Source of the DNA: Pomacea canaliculata
Lineage: Eukaryota; Mollusca; Gastropoda; Architaenioglossa; Ampullariidae
DNA: 64,000 bases
Direction: 5' to 3'
Assembly: GCF_003073045.1 (NCBI RefSeq)
Contig: NC_037596.1
Span: 7,583,416-7,647,415, forward strand
The position numbers and the translations under genes are program-made. Each line of letters opens with the position of its first letter. The first letter of the stretch is position 1. A model generated the notes under the pieces. That model had not been told where the DNA came from. It made no database searches and saw only the letters and a program-made list of their open reading frames with translations. This document shows, piece by piece, positions 44,441 through 56,100 of this stretch.

Positions 44441-44905
44441 AAGTCTTTTGATTGCTAAGAGAAATTATGTAATCTAGCCGTTATAGTCTTATCTACAGAC
44501 ACCTACTGTCACACTTTGATATTGAAATGTACAGATTTTACACTCACAGATCTTTACAATTGTGTCAGTATAGTAATAATGATTATTGCTTTTTAAAGAG
44601 CATCTTTTTATTTTTGTATATGTGTTTCTTTCCTCAATTCGAACCACTCCCAGCCACTGCGAGATTAAGTTGTTGGACACGCATTTGACATTTTGCGAAG
44701 TGATGTGTCATTTCAAACGATCGAGCTATAGTATTCAGCGAAAGAGGGGTCAAGGGTTCACGTTTAAAACACAGGAAAAGTAGAGGACTGAAGTTGTGAG
44801 GTGACAGTTTTAGTGTAGCAATGCACTAACTGAAACTCAACTGAAGGGCAAAAGCTGCAAAAGCAACAACTTAGTCGCTTCCTTCTATAAAATGTATCAT
44901 ACGTT

Positions 44906-45510
44906 TCTCATGTATTAATATAGGGCTAGATGTCAAACTAACCACCATTTGCTTATTCTGTTACCCTCGTAAATAAAGATTTATCATTTGTCAACAATAA
45001 GGTAGAAAAAGTTTTGTTCCACCCTGGCTTTCATTCTGTCAGACATTCTTACAACCATATTGAAACATGTAGAATCAAACCTCAAAGTCCAAACAACTTT
45101 ACTCAGAATATTCAGAGGGCATGTAGAACAAACTGTATTATACACAATACTAAAATATGTAATAAATGCACAGTATATTTGAAGAACTAAAATACACAGA
45201 GAGTAAATGAAGACAAAGTAATTATACATAAATGTTTACTATGTACACAATAACAACTTATATCTTAATTCTTTTTCACCAAATTTGCTTTGATGTTGGA
45301 AATTTTTATGTTGTCCATTTGTAATAAATTTTAGTGAATAAACATTGCATTGAAATAATGGTAATTGTATTTCAGCTCATTGTTTTTCTCAACACCATAT
45401 TTGCATGAAAGGTTATTTACAGTTGTATCAAAGCATAAAAAAGTGTCAGTAATACATATATCTCCAGAGTAATTATCTGTACATAAAACTGAGTCTATAT
45501 GTATGGTATC
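44906..45510. other. Unique AT-rich spacer, no gene seen
   Basis: Not shared with the other duplication units. A minus-strand frame at 44984-45229 is hydrophobic but has no recognisable product. Confidence 0.4.
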
Positions 45511-45728
45511 ACTTTCTCAGCCCTATGTTTAGTCATTATACGAGTGGAGTAGGTCAGTGAGGCCGCTACATCAAAGTAAGAGCCGCCGCTCTCCCACACT
45601 AATCAGTCGACACCTTCACACCTTTAGGTTCCATTTACATCCGATAAAAAACTCAGAGGTTGGAGAACTATCTTACCTAGTGATAACGACGGCGACATAT
45701 CTCATTCTTGAGCGTCACGGTGACAGCG

Positions 45729-45746
45729 ATCACGTGACATGACGTG
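45729..45746 (+). promoter_or_regulatory. Conserved CACGTG box, T5 unit
   Basis: CACGTG at 45731-45736. The first donor follows at 45839. Confidence 0.4.
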
Positions 45747-46127
45747 TGTATCTTCAAGAAATCATCGGTTTAGTCAGTTGCTGCTGTTCACTTTACAAGA
45801 AACTGCGCTCTACCTCTCCGACATTACCACCTGAAAAGGTAGGTGCTGTGTCTATCTTGTAAAATGACAGGTCTGTATGTGTGCATGTGTGTATGTATGT
45901 GTGCATGAAGGGATCTATATATATACACAGGTGAGTGCAGTTGTTGTAATTGTTCAGTAGGTGAATGAATGTGACAGCTATGATGATAATATTAACGTCG
46001 ATGACGATGATGTTTGTGGCGATCGTGCTGTTTCTGTGGACAGTCGTCTCCACCTGTAGCTTAGGTGACGTGTACTGTGTCAACTCTAATTGTCCGGTGA
46101 TTATTTCCAACCGCTTTTTTCCTTCAG

Positions 46128-46842
<715 letters not shown>

Positions 46843-47312
46843 GCAAGCGGTGTTGCACTTTAACCTTTTGGAAAATTGTGTGTGAAAAGACGAACACCAT
46901 TAAAGCAAGGAGATTGGCAATTCAAACTGTTTTTGTGGTCTTTCTTAGCGCTTTTGTGTTTGTACTGAGTGAGAGATTGATTGTCTTTCTAATCGTTCTT
47001 ATATTTTCTTTTGGTTTTTGTTCATTTCTTGTAATGATCAGTAGCTAAAATGTAAAAATCCCTAATTCTTTGACATCACCATTGACTAATAGTCTCTACA
47101 TTTTTTACTTACCAAGCATAGAACTGCATGCTTTAGTTTTTAATGATTGAGCGCTTGCTTCGTACGAAAATAGTTTTCAAGATATTTTTAACAAGCTGAT
47201 AACTAATGTGTTTCTGCAAAAGTCAACACAAAATCAAAAATATTCATTCCGAAGGCAGTATTTTATGTTTAGAGAATGACTCTTATTCCGGAGCGTGTTC
47301 ATTTATTCATTT

Positions 47313-47356
<44 letters not shown>

Positions 47357-48040
47357 CTAGAAAAAATGTTTCCATTCACCTCTCACACAAAACACACGTG
47401 TACAAGAGGATCACTTGAGATTGTATCCTAATATAGAAAATGACAAAGAGAGAGATAAAGATGGGTTAGTAATGGAAAGTAACAACCAAACACACACAAA
47501 TACACTTTGCTTCTTTTTTAAAGTGATATATTGTTCATTATATATTTGTAATACATATCGACTTTTATTATGATATATATATATTGTATTTTAATGACAG
47601 ACAATACAACACGTCGATCACCTAAAGAGGGATCCCTTGGTTACAATCCCAAACATCATTAACACCAGCGTGTACTGTGCTGTCAGGACTACAGTCACAC
47701 GTGTCTTTCTTATAACGGAATAAGTCAGTTTAGGACTATCCTCAATATATCTTACAGACATACATTAAGAAATACTAAACCCTACGTCCCCCTCTGATCC
47801 CGTGTCAAAGACACCAACGGCCGCAACAACCACTTTCTCAGCCCTATGTTTAGTAATTATACGAGTGGAGCAGGTCAGTGAGGCGCTACATCAAGTAAGA
47901 GCCGCCGCTCTCCACACTAATCAGTCGACACATTCACACCTTCAGGTTACATTTACATCCAATAAAAAAATTCAGAGGTTGGAGAACTATCTTACCTAGT
48001 GATAACGACGGCGCCATATCTCATCTTGAGCGTCACGGTA
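46843..48040. other. T5 3' flank and T6 upstream region, no further gene
   Basis: It contains the tail of D3, a short TA repeat and the string shared with 9360-9480 and 17390-17510, then the upstream region of T6. A plus-strand frame at 46839-47048 (69 codons, hydrophobic) is shared with 16576-16785 but starts in the 3' flank and has no signal of coding selection that I can see. Confidence 0.5.
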
Positions 48041-48046
48041 ACAGCG

Positions 48047-48064
48047 ATCACGTGACATGACGTG
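48047..48064 (+). promoter_or_regulatory. Conserved CACGTG box, T6 unit
   Basis: CACGTG at 48049-48054. The first donor follows at 48154. Confidence 0.4.
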
Positions 48065-48438
48065 TGTATCTTCAAGAAATCATCGGTTTAGTCAGTTGCC
48101 GCTCACCTCAAAGGAAACTGCGCTCTACCTCTCAGACATTACCACCTGGAAAGGTAGGTGCTGTGTCTACCTTGTAAAATTACAGGTCTATATATGTGCA
48201 TGTATGCATGAAGTGATCTATATATATATATACACAGGTGTGTGCAGTTGTTGTAATAGTTTAGTAGGTGAATGAATGCGATCACTATGGTGATAATATA
48301 AACGTCGATGACGATGATGTTTGTGGCGATCGTGCTGTTTCTGTGGACAGTCGTCTCCACCTGTAGCTTAGGTGACGTGTACTGTGTCAACTCTAGTTGT
48401 CCGCTAATTGTTTATTTCCAACCGCTTTTTTCCTTCAG

Positions 48439-49017
48439 ATGAGGCTGTTGCTGGTGATGCTGCTGCTTGTTGACTCTGTAGTCGCTGTACACGCTGCACA
48501 CGCTCATGCCATAAAACTCACGTCAACTGCTGTAAGTGGACAGGCGGATGCAGATCAAGTCCGATGAGTATATTGCTGTTAGGATAGGTGAGGGGTCGAG
48601 TCGGGGGACTCTGGTCTTAATGTCGCCCCCAATGTTACATTCTGTGTGGAAGGTCAAGGGTTAATTGTGCAAACAAAAGGACGCGATGTGAATATGAATA
48701 CTTACTGTTACTGTTACTAGTATTAACGTGTAGTTTTTCTGTGTGTTTGTGTATTTCTACGTGTTTTTTATCCCTCTGTATTTACGTTCGTGTGTGTGTG
48801 TGTTTACGAGCACTCGGCCGACATACAAATACATTTGTGTGTGTGTGTGTGCGCGCGTGCGAATCTGTGTGTGGGCTGTCTATACTTATATCAGTGCAAA
48901 AAAGTTGACGAGCAATGCTACGAAACTTCTTCTTGCTGCCAAGGTTTGTGGTGTGGTATGCTACCAATTAGGGGGGCGTTGTCCCGTCAGTGTATGAGAA
49001 TGAAACTATCTGCTTGA
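48439..49017 (+). CDS. Secreted cystine-knot (toxin-like) peptide, copy T6
   Basis: Exons 48439-48531 (31 codons) and 48895-49017 (40 codons plus stop), phase 0. The signal begins MRLLLVMLLL and has a short His/Ala-rich spacer. The mature spacing is C-x6-C-x5-CC-x4-C-x12-C with a seven-residue tail, the same framework as T3 and T5. Most loop residues differ, while the flanking sequence and the position of the stop are the same. The acceptor is TATATCAG; the leader exon ends at 48153. The 3' flank shares the agcaagcggtg string with T3 and T5. It is the last peptide copy before the next ASB gene. Confidence 0.7.
48836..48874 (+). repeat. Short GT/GC tract before T6 mature exon
   Basis: GT run, then GCGCGCG, then GT. 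It is the shortest tract in the plus-strand genes. Confidence 0.85.
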
Positions 49018-51476
49018 GCAAGCGGTGATGCACTTTAACCTCTTGTGGAGAAATGTTATGTGAAAAGACGAACACCATTAAAGTAAGGAGATTGGCAATT
49101 GAAACTGTTGACGATGTTCGCATTTTTTTAGCGCCTTTCTTGTTCTTGCAACTCCGCAGTAACTGCTGAATGAGATTCAAAATACCAATAAAACAGAAAT
49201 TAATGTATCAGACAAATACTCAACAAATAAAATGCTTAACCTATTTTCCAGACACATATAAAGAAATCAAACCATATGTACCCCTCCGTCGCAGTATCAG
49301 TATTCTCTATTTTTATTTCTCCACGCCCAAATGGGAAGTGAGACAGACATACATATATGTATACACGCATGATTACAAACGCTTATATGCATCTCCATAT
49401 GCAATATCTTTCACTCTCTTCAACAACAAAAAAATAAATAAAAACCCACACTCATTCTCTTTCTTTCTCTCTCTCTCTTACGCTATTTACTACTCACACG
49501 TTTCAGATTTACCGTTGACTGCATGTGTATCCATCTCAAAATACATATAAGAGGACAGACTTGTCCACACACTCAATGAGAAAAGACAATTTAACTTTTT
49601 TCCTAGAACAGGAAAGGCCTAAGAGGCCTTTATCACCACCTGATATTTCCGAAGATTGACATTTTTTTTTAAATCTTTTGCTTGGTTGCTATAACAATAT
49701 AAATACGTGATAATTAAGAAATTTAACATATTTATTAGCGGTTAGAGCAAGGGAATATTTTAGACATTACAACAGTTACAGTAAGAGAAAATCAGTCTAG
49801 TGGTATTCACATAATAAAAACATGCATCCATATATCACTAATAGGCATATACATCATGTGTATGCTAACAAATAGATATATATGTACATATTTATTGTCT
49901 TTCATAGCCCTATATTTAGTATTTATAAGAGTGAAGCCTCTCAAGGACCTCGTTACATCAAGGAAAGAGCGGCCATCATGAGACAACACACAAAACTTTC
50001 CCAGACATCAGTCGACATCTTCAGACCTTTTCTCTTTTATTTCCATCCATTAAAAAAAGGGATTTTTCGAATCTGAAAACTATATACATACAGTCATAAC
50101 ACACAGGTCTCACATAGACAGTACACACACTTCATACAACACATAGAGTATAAATATAGAGTACATATAGAATATACAGTATATAAAACGCATATAACAT
50201 TACTGTACATATAGTACAAATAAACAGTACATACAACACATACAGTACACACATACATACAACACATTCAGTACACATTGTATAAATCACAGTCCACATA
50301 GCAGACAAGCAGGAAGACACGTCGATAGCAGACGCAGCTCCAAACACAACATCTATCAGTCAATTGCTGGCATTTTCCTAGGATGACATTTTCTCTTGCC
50401 GTTGGCACTATTATCTACCTACCCACGTTACCACATTCTTGAAAGTAAGAACATGTCATCACCATAACATCGGCAGAGGCAATGAAAGTGTAAAAGCTGT
50501 AATACTTGATGACAGAAGCTGACGAGAAAGCTTCCCACAATGTATCCACACCACAGCTACCCTCATTGTCAGGTCGACGACAGACTTTTATTAGCAAGGA
50601 GATAACTGCCATCTATTGGCAGAGTCAACATTAATCAGACGGAATAACCTGCAGCAGTCAGACAGAATTTCATCTCCCCAGCGCTAAATATTTACTTGAG
50701 GTGACAAAAGGTTTATGTGCAATGGTGCCTGCTTTGACAGCCAACAGACGACTGATAACGAAGGATACGACAGAAATTTTCGGTTCTGAAGAAGACAAAT
50801 CGCAACTTTTAATACTAGAAGAGCTGATGCCTGCTGTTGACTTCATTGTAAATTGTTGCGATGTAAATTGTTGAACACTGAACAGTCAACTCAAGCTCTC
50901 TAAAAGACAGATAACAGTATAACTGGGTACAGGTCCATGTTATGAAGAAGGAAAAAAAACAGTAAACTAAATCGCAAATAAAAAATATGCATTCGAGATC
51001 TTTAGACAAGATAATAGGAATTACATTGAGACAAGTCGGCAGTATATCGACGATGTGTACATCTTGAATACTGTCCAACTCTACTGTCAGGGACCAGTTC
51101 GTGCCTCCGTAATTTTAGGTTAGTTTAACCCCCTCGCTGTTTGTGAACTGCAGGAGTAAAATTAATAACACTTAATGGAGAATGAGTGAGAATGTCAGGG
51201 GGAAAAGGGAGGTCACTCTAGAAAGAAAAAGAGAAGAAGCAGACGGCAGTGACGGACATAATGGTGGAAGGACGTTGTGTGTACGCTAAGATGAGAAGCG
51301 TAGATGCCAGCGTCTAAGAAGTAATTCCTTGCCTAGCCAAGGTTTTTTTCGTGTACGGGAAAATTGTGTTGGAGCCTTTCTGAAGGAGGATTAGATCTAG
51401 ACGATTCTTCTATCGCCTTCAGTAAAGCAGCCAGCAGTGTGTGGGCTCGGTGTACTGTTGGCTTCGTGTCGTCACC
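49018..51476. other. AT-rich intergenic region, no gene recognised
   Basis: It contains a degenerate minisatellite (50100-50300), a CT-rich run near 49460, and a segment at 50405-50470 (ctattatctacctacccacg) also seen near 59495-59570 upstream of the next ASB gene. A frame at 49170-49550 has no recognisable product. Confidence 0.5.
50100..50300. repeat. Degenerate acatacagtac minisatellite
   Basis: About 200 bases of loosely repeated acatacagtacacac / acatatagtac units. The minus-strand Cys/Tyr-rich frame across it (50132-50347) is a product of this repeat. Confidence 0.65.
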
Positions 51477-51680
51477 ATGGAGTACCGCTACTGTGACAGT
51501 GTGAACCCCTCTCCGACACGGCCACTGTGTACGGCCTTGGAGTGTCATCTGTCGCTGAGCTACACGGAATTTTCTACCCCCATGGGAAAGGATAATCCGC
51601 CTGTAGTAGATTACCAGTGTGATTGGTGTTATTCATATTCTGACTGCAGACGCAAAGGGCGACCACCCTACGAACTGTGA
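51477..51680 (+). CDS. Putative first coding exon of an unrecognised cysteine-rich protein
   Basis: ATG at 51477 sits in a strong Kozak context (gtcaccatgg). The frame is open for 67 codons. It contains six cysteines, including RPLCTALECH and YQCDWCYSYSDCRRK, and reaches either a TGA at 51678-51680 or a good donor (AACT/GTGAGT, exon end 51676). There is no signal peptide, so it is unlike the cystine-knot peptides. Base composition is more GC-rich than its surroundings. No following exon was recognised before the ASB gene at 53170. Confidence 0.35.
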   Translation: MEYRYCDSVNPSPTRPLCTALECHLSLSYTEFSTPMGKDNPPVVDYQCDWCYSYSDCRRKGRPPYEL

Positions 51681-53169
51681 GTATGGCTTGGAACTGATAC
51701 ACCGCGGACTAGAACATTGGAAACTTTTTAAAGTTATGAACTGAGAGATTGATATACCTATATAATTAAAAGTTGAGGGTATTGCATTACTAGATTTACT
51801 AGGTTTTGACTATCTTCTCTAAAGAGCTGCATGAGTGTTGGGACATTGGTATAAATATATCTATCTGTATTCTAAGTCGTACAGTCCTGAGCAACTTAAT
51901 AACATGATGTGGACAGACTCAGGCAATCGTTGTTTTGTGTGTTGAAAGAACGTGTACGGACGTCGTGTGTGTGTTGCTCGTGTGTGAGCAGGCGTCCGTG
52001 ACAGCTACAAGGAGCCAATAAAAACTGATTATATCTAATAATATTGCTATGTTAAAGTGTAATATACATCCATACATAAAAAAGTCAGCATAATCTCTAG
52101 ATGTTGAGGATGAGATTCCTTAACTTTCTGTTTAATTTAAGAAAACATTCATCGTACGCAGTAAAACAAGAATCTGTTTCTTCTTTTCAAACTTCACTAT
52201 CCAGGGTATCCTGCTCTGAGTTTCTTGCACTGACTTCTAAGACAAGTGGGCATGCTGTCTTTTTTCCACTAATTTGTTGTCCAGTACTAATGTGTTGCTT
52301 CAAATAAGACAATTGGTAACTGGCTTTGTCAAAACAACATACAATCTAAAATTTCTGCTTAGTACCTTTCAAACCCACATAATGTCTCAACTGATTCACT
52401 TCACTTCTAGTCCATCTGAGATCAAACCAAATGACAAATTCACTCACAACACCAAATGCAGAGAACAAGGGTGTTTGATGTGCTTTTATCAGGTGCCTTT
52501 GTCTGAGCCGCAGAAACAACAAGTGTTCAAGAAAAGTATCATGAGCTCACAAAAACTTAAACTATCTACGGATAGAGAAGGTCTCTCATTAGTAAAAAAC
52601 TAAATCACATATCAGCGGTGGGCAATTATTAAATTATTATGAGGCAGCAACTTGTAAGAATTGTCATGTTAAATTATGAACATTATTGTATAAGAGCAAG
52701 CTCGTAAAATATTACTGGAGGAACAATATTGTATAGAACCAGACATACAAACTGGCATTTAACATTTAATATGAACATGATCGTATAACAAGAAAGTATG
52801 AAATTTTTGTGTAATATCAAAGTATGAATATTTTCATGTAACAACCAGAAATGGACGACATCTGGTAACACTGAAGTATGAACATTATCATTACAAAATA
52901 GGAAATATGAAAATGTGCCGTTTGTGTGGAACATTTTGACCTGCGCTTCGTTGCGGTGCTTTAGATATAACAATTGTCATGAAATGATATGAAACCTTGT
53001 GTCCACTCTAATGTTCACCACACTGTCAACCAATGACATCCACCACCTTATCCACAGTGTAATGACCATCCATATCAAGTAACAGAGTCAAACACATTAT
53101 TCGTCGAAAGGTTTGCTGCTTCGTCAAAATTTACAGAATTTTTTAAGAAACCTCAAAAATACCCAAGCA
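51681..53169. other. AT-rich region downstream of both flanking genes, no gene recognised
   Basis: Frames at 52101-52307 and 52274-52603 are open, but have no recognisable domain and no supporting splice sites. Short tandem-like motifs (gaacattatc, gtatgaac) recur between 52670 and 52900. Confidence 0.4.
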
Positions 53170-56100
53170 TTATTCCCAGTCATCATATGAGTCTGAATTG
53201 TAGTAATACCCAGGTGGTACATCGTCATCTGAAGAAAAATAGAGATCACTGAAGCGTGACGCCCACACATTTCTCCGCTCCTCCCCTTCCCTGCTCACAG
53301 CTTGAGACAAGACCTCAGGGAACATCAGATAGTCTTTGAGCACAGGGGGAATGGGGAGGGACATCACCATGTCTTTTCTGTTCAGGCTGTACGGTAAGCA
53401 ACGAGACACCGTGAGACGACACAGGGATTCCAGAGATCTGGGCTGAGTGGTCGCCTCATCGAGAACTTGAGACATTTGTTGTACCTGTGGATTAGTGACT
53501 ATAACCACCGCATTTTCATTGTGGTATTCAGTATTGAGAGAGAACAGTTCTGAGTAGGGACTGGTGCCGCATTCAATCAGGATCTTTAGAACAGAAATAT
53601 TTCCTTTCTTGATCGCTTTTTTCATTGGCGACATTAACGACAAGCATGGTTGCTGCAAACCAAGCCGAGGCAGGTGAAAAATCACTCCAAGCTGGATGAG
53701 GGAGGTAAGTATGCTTGATGTATCACCAAAGTCCAAAGCATTAAAAAGAAAACTATTTCCCATGTTGTCAACTAACAGAGGATTGCACCCCTTTTCTAGA
53801 AGTGTTTTAAACAATACACCTACGGTCTCATTCGACTCAACGAGGCTGTGTATGACATTTCTTTTCATCAATATTGTTTTCCCTTTGCTGTTGCGACAGT
53901 TGATGTCAAGTCCACGAGAAAGCAGGTCATCTAGAAGGGATATCCATATGCGGTGGTCTTCCTTGCGGTAGAGAGAAGCCATGGTGTGAAGTAATTGCGT
54001 TTTGCCATCCAGCAGCCTTTTGATGTTAACATCAGCACCGCATTCAAGCAATATCTTGGCAGTTGCCCACTTGGAAAACAGTATGCATCTTTCAAAGGAC
54101 CGCTGTACAACGCAAAAGCAATTGCTAGTTTCAGTATACATTGGTTTTGAGCAGTCTTTTATCAGGATCCTTGCAACTGGAGTAAGTTTTTCTTCCTGAA
54201 TGTGTCTTGTTGGAAGGCGAAATATGTTTTCAAGGATCAAGTGTTCATCACATCTACCCCAGTCTAATTTAGCTCCTAGCTGTACCAGGTGCCAAAAAAT
54301 AGGCCAGTGCTTTTCCTCTAGTGCTATCATTATAGGTGTCTTTCCATTTGGTCCAGTTACGTTTATGTCTGAACCCTTTTCAGCGAGAGCAGCCAAAAAC
54401 AGAGAAGGACAGACTTCAGATCCATACCATTCATCTGCCATTGCTAGTCTATGAAATAATGTCCAACCATCACTGTCAGGCAAACTGACATCCGCTCCAT
54501 GCTCAAGAAGCAGTTTAACACACTCCCACCGCCTGAACCTTGACAAAGCGTTCAAAGGAGTGTCTCCATCATCGTTGCGTAAATTAATATTCAATATTTG
54601 TGTCGGCATCATATTTGAAATAAAGTCTACGTCAATTAATTCTTCTGGTTCCAAGCAGAGCACACACTCGACTAAGCCATGGAATACGGATTCTCCCAGC
54701 AAAGGCTCTGGGTCGGTTTCTGCTCCATATTCAAGAAAATTTGGAATAGCTGTCCAGCATGTCTCCTTGAATGCAAGTTGTATAGCCGACATTCCATTCT
54801 CACTTTTCCGAGTGATTATGTCATCTTCGCGTAGTATAATGCAACGTAACAGATCTTCATTATCTTCATCATCATTGCAGCTTTCAAGAAGATGATGTAG
54901 AACTAGAGGATCCTGCTTAGAAATATTACTTATATTTCTCCTAGAAAAAAAACACACCGACGATAAAAAGCTCCAGTTCCTGGACGTAACTGACAGTGTT
55001 ATCGGTGTCTTGCCATCAGAACATGTTATGTTGACGTCCGCGCCTTTCTCTAGCAGACGTATGGCGATGTGCTCACATCTGGGAGACGAGGTGTGAGCGA
55101 CTCTCGACAACAAGGTGAAGCCCTCGCTGTCAGTCTCGTTGACGTTGTGTTGAAACTCCAAGAGCCGCTCCACCATGTCCATGTTCCCGTGCTTCGCAGC
55201 CACTTGTATCGGCGTGTTGCCTTCTGGGTCACGTGCCCTGACGACAACTCCATAGGTGATGATACGTTCTAAAATGTCCTTTCGTATGTCCTTGCTCAAG
55301 ATGTTCTCGGACGAAGAATTAACAGAAGCTAAAATGTGCAACAAAGTCAAACCGTCTTTATTTAATAAGTCAGGCTTCGCACCCTGGATTAGAAGCTGTT
55401 GTGTGACATCCCAGTTGTTGTGATTCGCCGATAACATCAGCGCGGTATTACCCTGAGGATCGAGAGCATCAATCAGCTTTTTGTGGGCGACGAAAAGGCC
55501 ACACATGTCAAGATGATTAAAGTTCTTTTTCATAAGGTCAGAAGAGAAAAAATTAAATGTTCCTTCTTGATCATCGCCTATGCTGCAAGTCACACAGGTC
55601 TCTCTAGACATTGTTCTGTCGACATCGCTATTTATAGTCTGCACTTGTGATGCTAAGCTCACAGGACTGTTCACATCCTCTTGATGACGACTGGCAAGAA
55701 CGTGCATGATAGTATGTCCTTTCAAGTCTCTTTCCACCAACAAGGCTCCTCTAGCCAACAGTTCTATTGCCATGTCCCAGTGTTCATGCTTGACTGCTAG
55801 ATGAAGTGGGGTGTTGCCATTGGGATCTCTCTGATTACTCAAGGCACCTCTATACAACAGGAGAACCAGTAGAGCGACAGGCTTTTTAACAACAGGGCCT
55901 TGTCTGCACTGGTTACATCTTATATTCGGTTGCTGTAGAAGTCTGTGTAGAACTGAGTAGCCTTCACTGTCAAGAGCAGTCGCACTAGCGCCGCACTGCA
56001 GGAGTTGGTGGACAGCCAGCCAATTGTTGCTCTTAGCTGCGAGATGAACAGCGGTGTTGCCATTAGGACAAGGCCTTTCTAAATAGGCTCCTCTTTCCAC

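Larger units (their letters stand above)
41545..44905. repeat. Third copy of the first half of duplication D2
   Basis: Follows 9360-12910 closely (peptide gene, decayed exon, LINE tail, SINE) and then breaks off at about 44905, just before the place where the pogo/Tigger end sits in the other copies. Confidence 0.85.
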
